A stretch of 15,052 nucleotides of DNA from GCA-2719315 sp964448645 (GTDB lineage: Bacteria > Bacteroidota > Bacteroidia > Flavobacteriales > Flavobacteriaceae). Below the pieces are notes generated by a model. That model was not told where the DNA came from, searched no databases, and saw only the letters and a list, made by a program, of their open reading frames with translations. Positions within the stretch are counted from its first letter, which is position 1, and the number at the start of each line of letters is the position of its first letter. A program made the position numbers and the translations under genes. Shown piece by piece: positions 15,036 through 15,052 of the stretch. The DNA lies in the NCBI GenBank assembly GCA_964448645.1, contig CAYUZY010000043.1, forward strand, positions 1-15,052. The letters run 5' to 3'.

Positions 15036-15052
15036 AGTTATTTTTTTATCTA

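Larger units (their letters stand above)
1..15052 (-). other. Single polysaccharide-biosynthesis operon fragment
   Basis: Fifteen consecutive minus-strand genes fill the window; the largest spacer between any two is 11 bases (12459-12469). There is therefore no stretch above 300 bases without a gene, and I see no tRNA, rRNA, CRISPR, insertion sequence or hairpin-plus-T terminator. Few of the starts have a recognisable Shine-Dalgarno sequence at normal spacing. Promoter and terminator must lie outside the window. Base composition and codon use look even throughout, so I see no recent insertion boundary inside it. Confidence 0.75.

Noticed and set aside
1..15052. Terminators, attachment sites, insertion sequences, CRISPR repeats or RNA genes
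   Set aside because: The gaps between genes are at most 11 bases, and no inverted or direct repeats beyond AT-rich background were noticed.

Overview
The window is a strongly AT-rich stretch (well over two thirds A+T by eye) lying inside one surface-polysaccharide (O-antigen or capsule) gene cluster. All fifteen genes I can support are on the minus strand, so transcription runs from high to low coordinates. They are packed end to end: neighbours overlap by 4-38 bases, abut, or are separated by no more than 11 bases. I see no internal terminator and no room for ordinary promoters, so this looks like one long operon that enters from beyond base 15052 and leaves past base 1. Kdo genes point to a Gram-negative envelope. 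The AT bias, compact layout, near absence of Shine-Dalgarno sequences and use of GTG and TTG starts would suit a streamlined marine bacterium (SAR11-like or Prochlorococcus-like), but the sequence does not settle the taxon. TGA is used as a stop and TGG codes Trp, so the code is standard.

Layout in transcription order. (1) 15035-12470: a zinc-ribbon SAM methyltransferase, then two unrecognised proteins that appear to be divergent tandem relatives of each other. (2) 12458-7156, the most distinctive part: a metal-dependent KdsA (Kdo-8-phosphate synthase), a stand-alone CBS-pair protein resembling the detached tail of KdsD/KpsF, a probable sugar O-methyltransferase, a class II HpcH/HpaI pyruvate aldolase, two short-chain dehydrogenases, and a divergent KdsB-like cytidylyltransferase. 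(3) 7146-2820: a 558-residue GT-B-like surface-carbohydrate protein, a 2-oxoglutarate/Fe(II) dioxygenase, a GT2 and a GT4 glycosyltransferase. (4) 2827-1: a WbvB/FnlA-type UDP-GlcNAc 4,6-dehydratase/5-epimerase, a WbvD/FnlC-type UDP-HexNAc 2-epimerase and an RmlD/WbvR-type reductase cut by the window edge.

How the genes may work together. Block 4 should make a UDP-activated 6-deoxy-L-HexNAc; the RmlD/WbvR-type reductase, in place of a CapF type, favours the L-RhaNAc/L-QuiNAc route. Block 2 looks like a dedicated supply line for a 3-deoxy-ulosonic acid (Kdo or a modified relative) activated as a CMP-sugar. The aldolase, the mannonate-oxidoreductase-like SDR and the altered active-site residues of the cytidylyltransferase suggest the product may not be plain Kdo. 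The 558-residue protein is the best candidate for transferring it. The methyltransferases and the dioxygenase would decorate the glycan or its precursors. No flippase, polymerase, ABC transporter, kdsC phosphatase or kdsD sugar isomerase domain is in the window.
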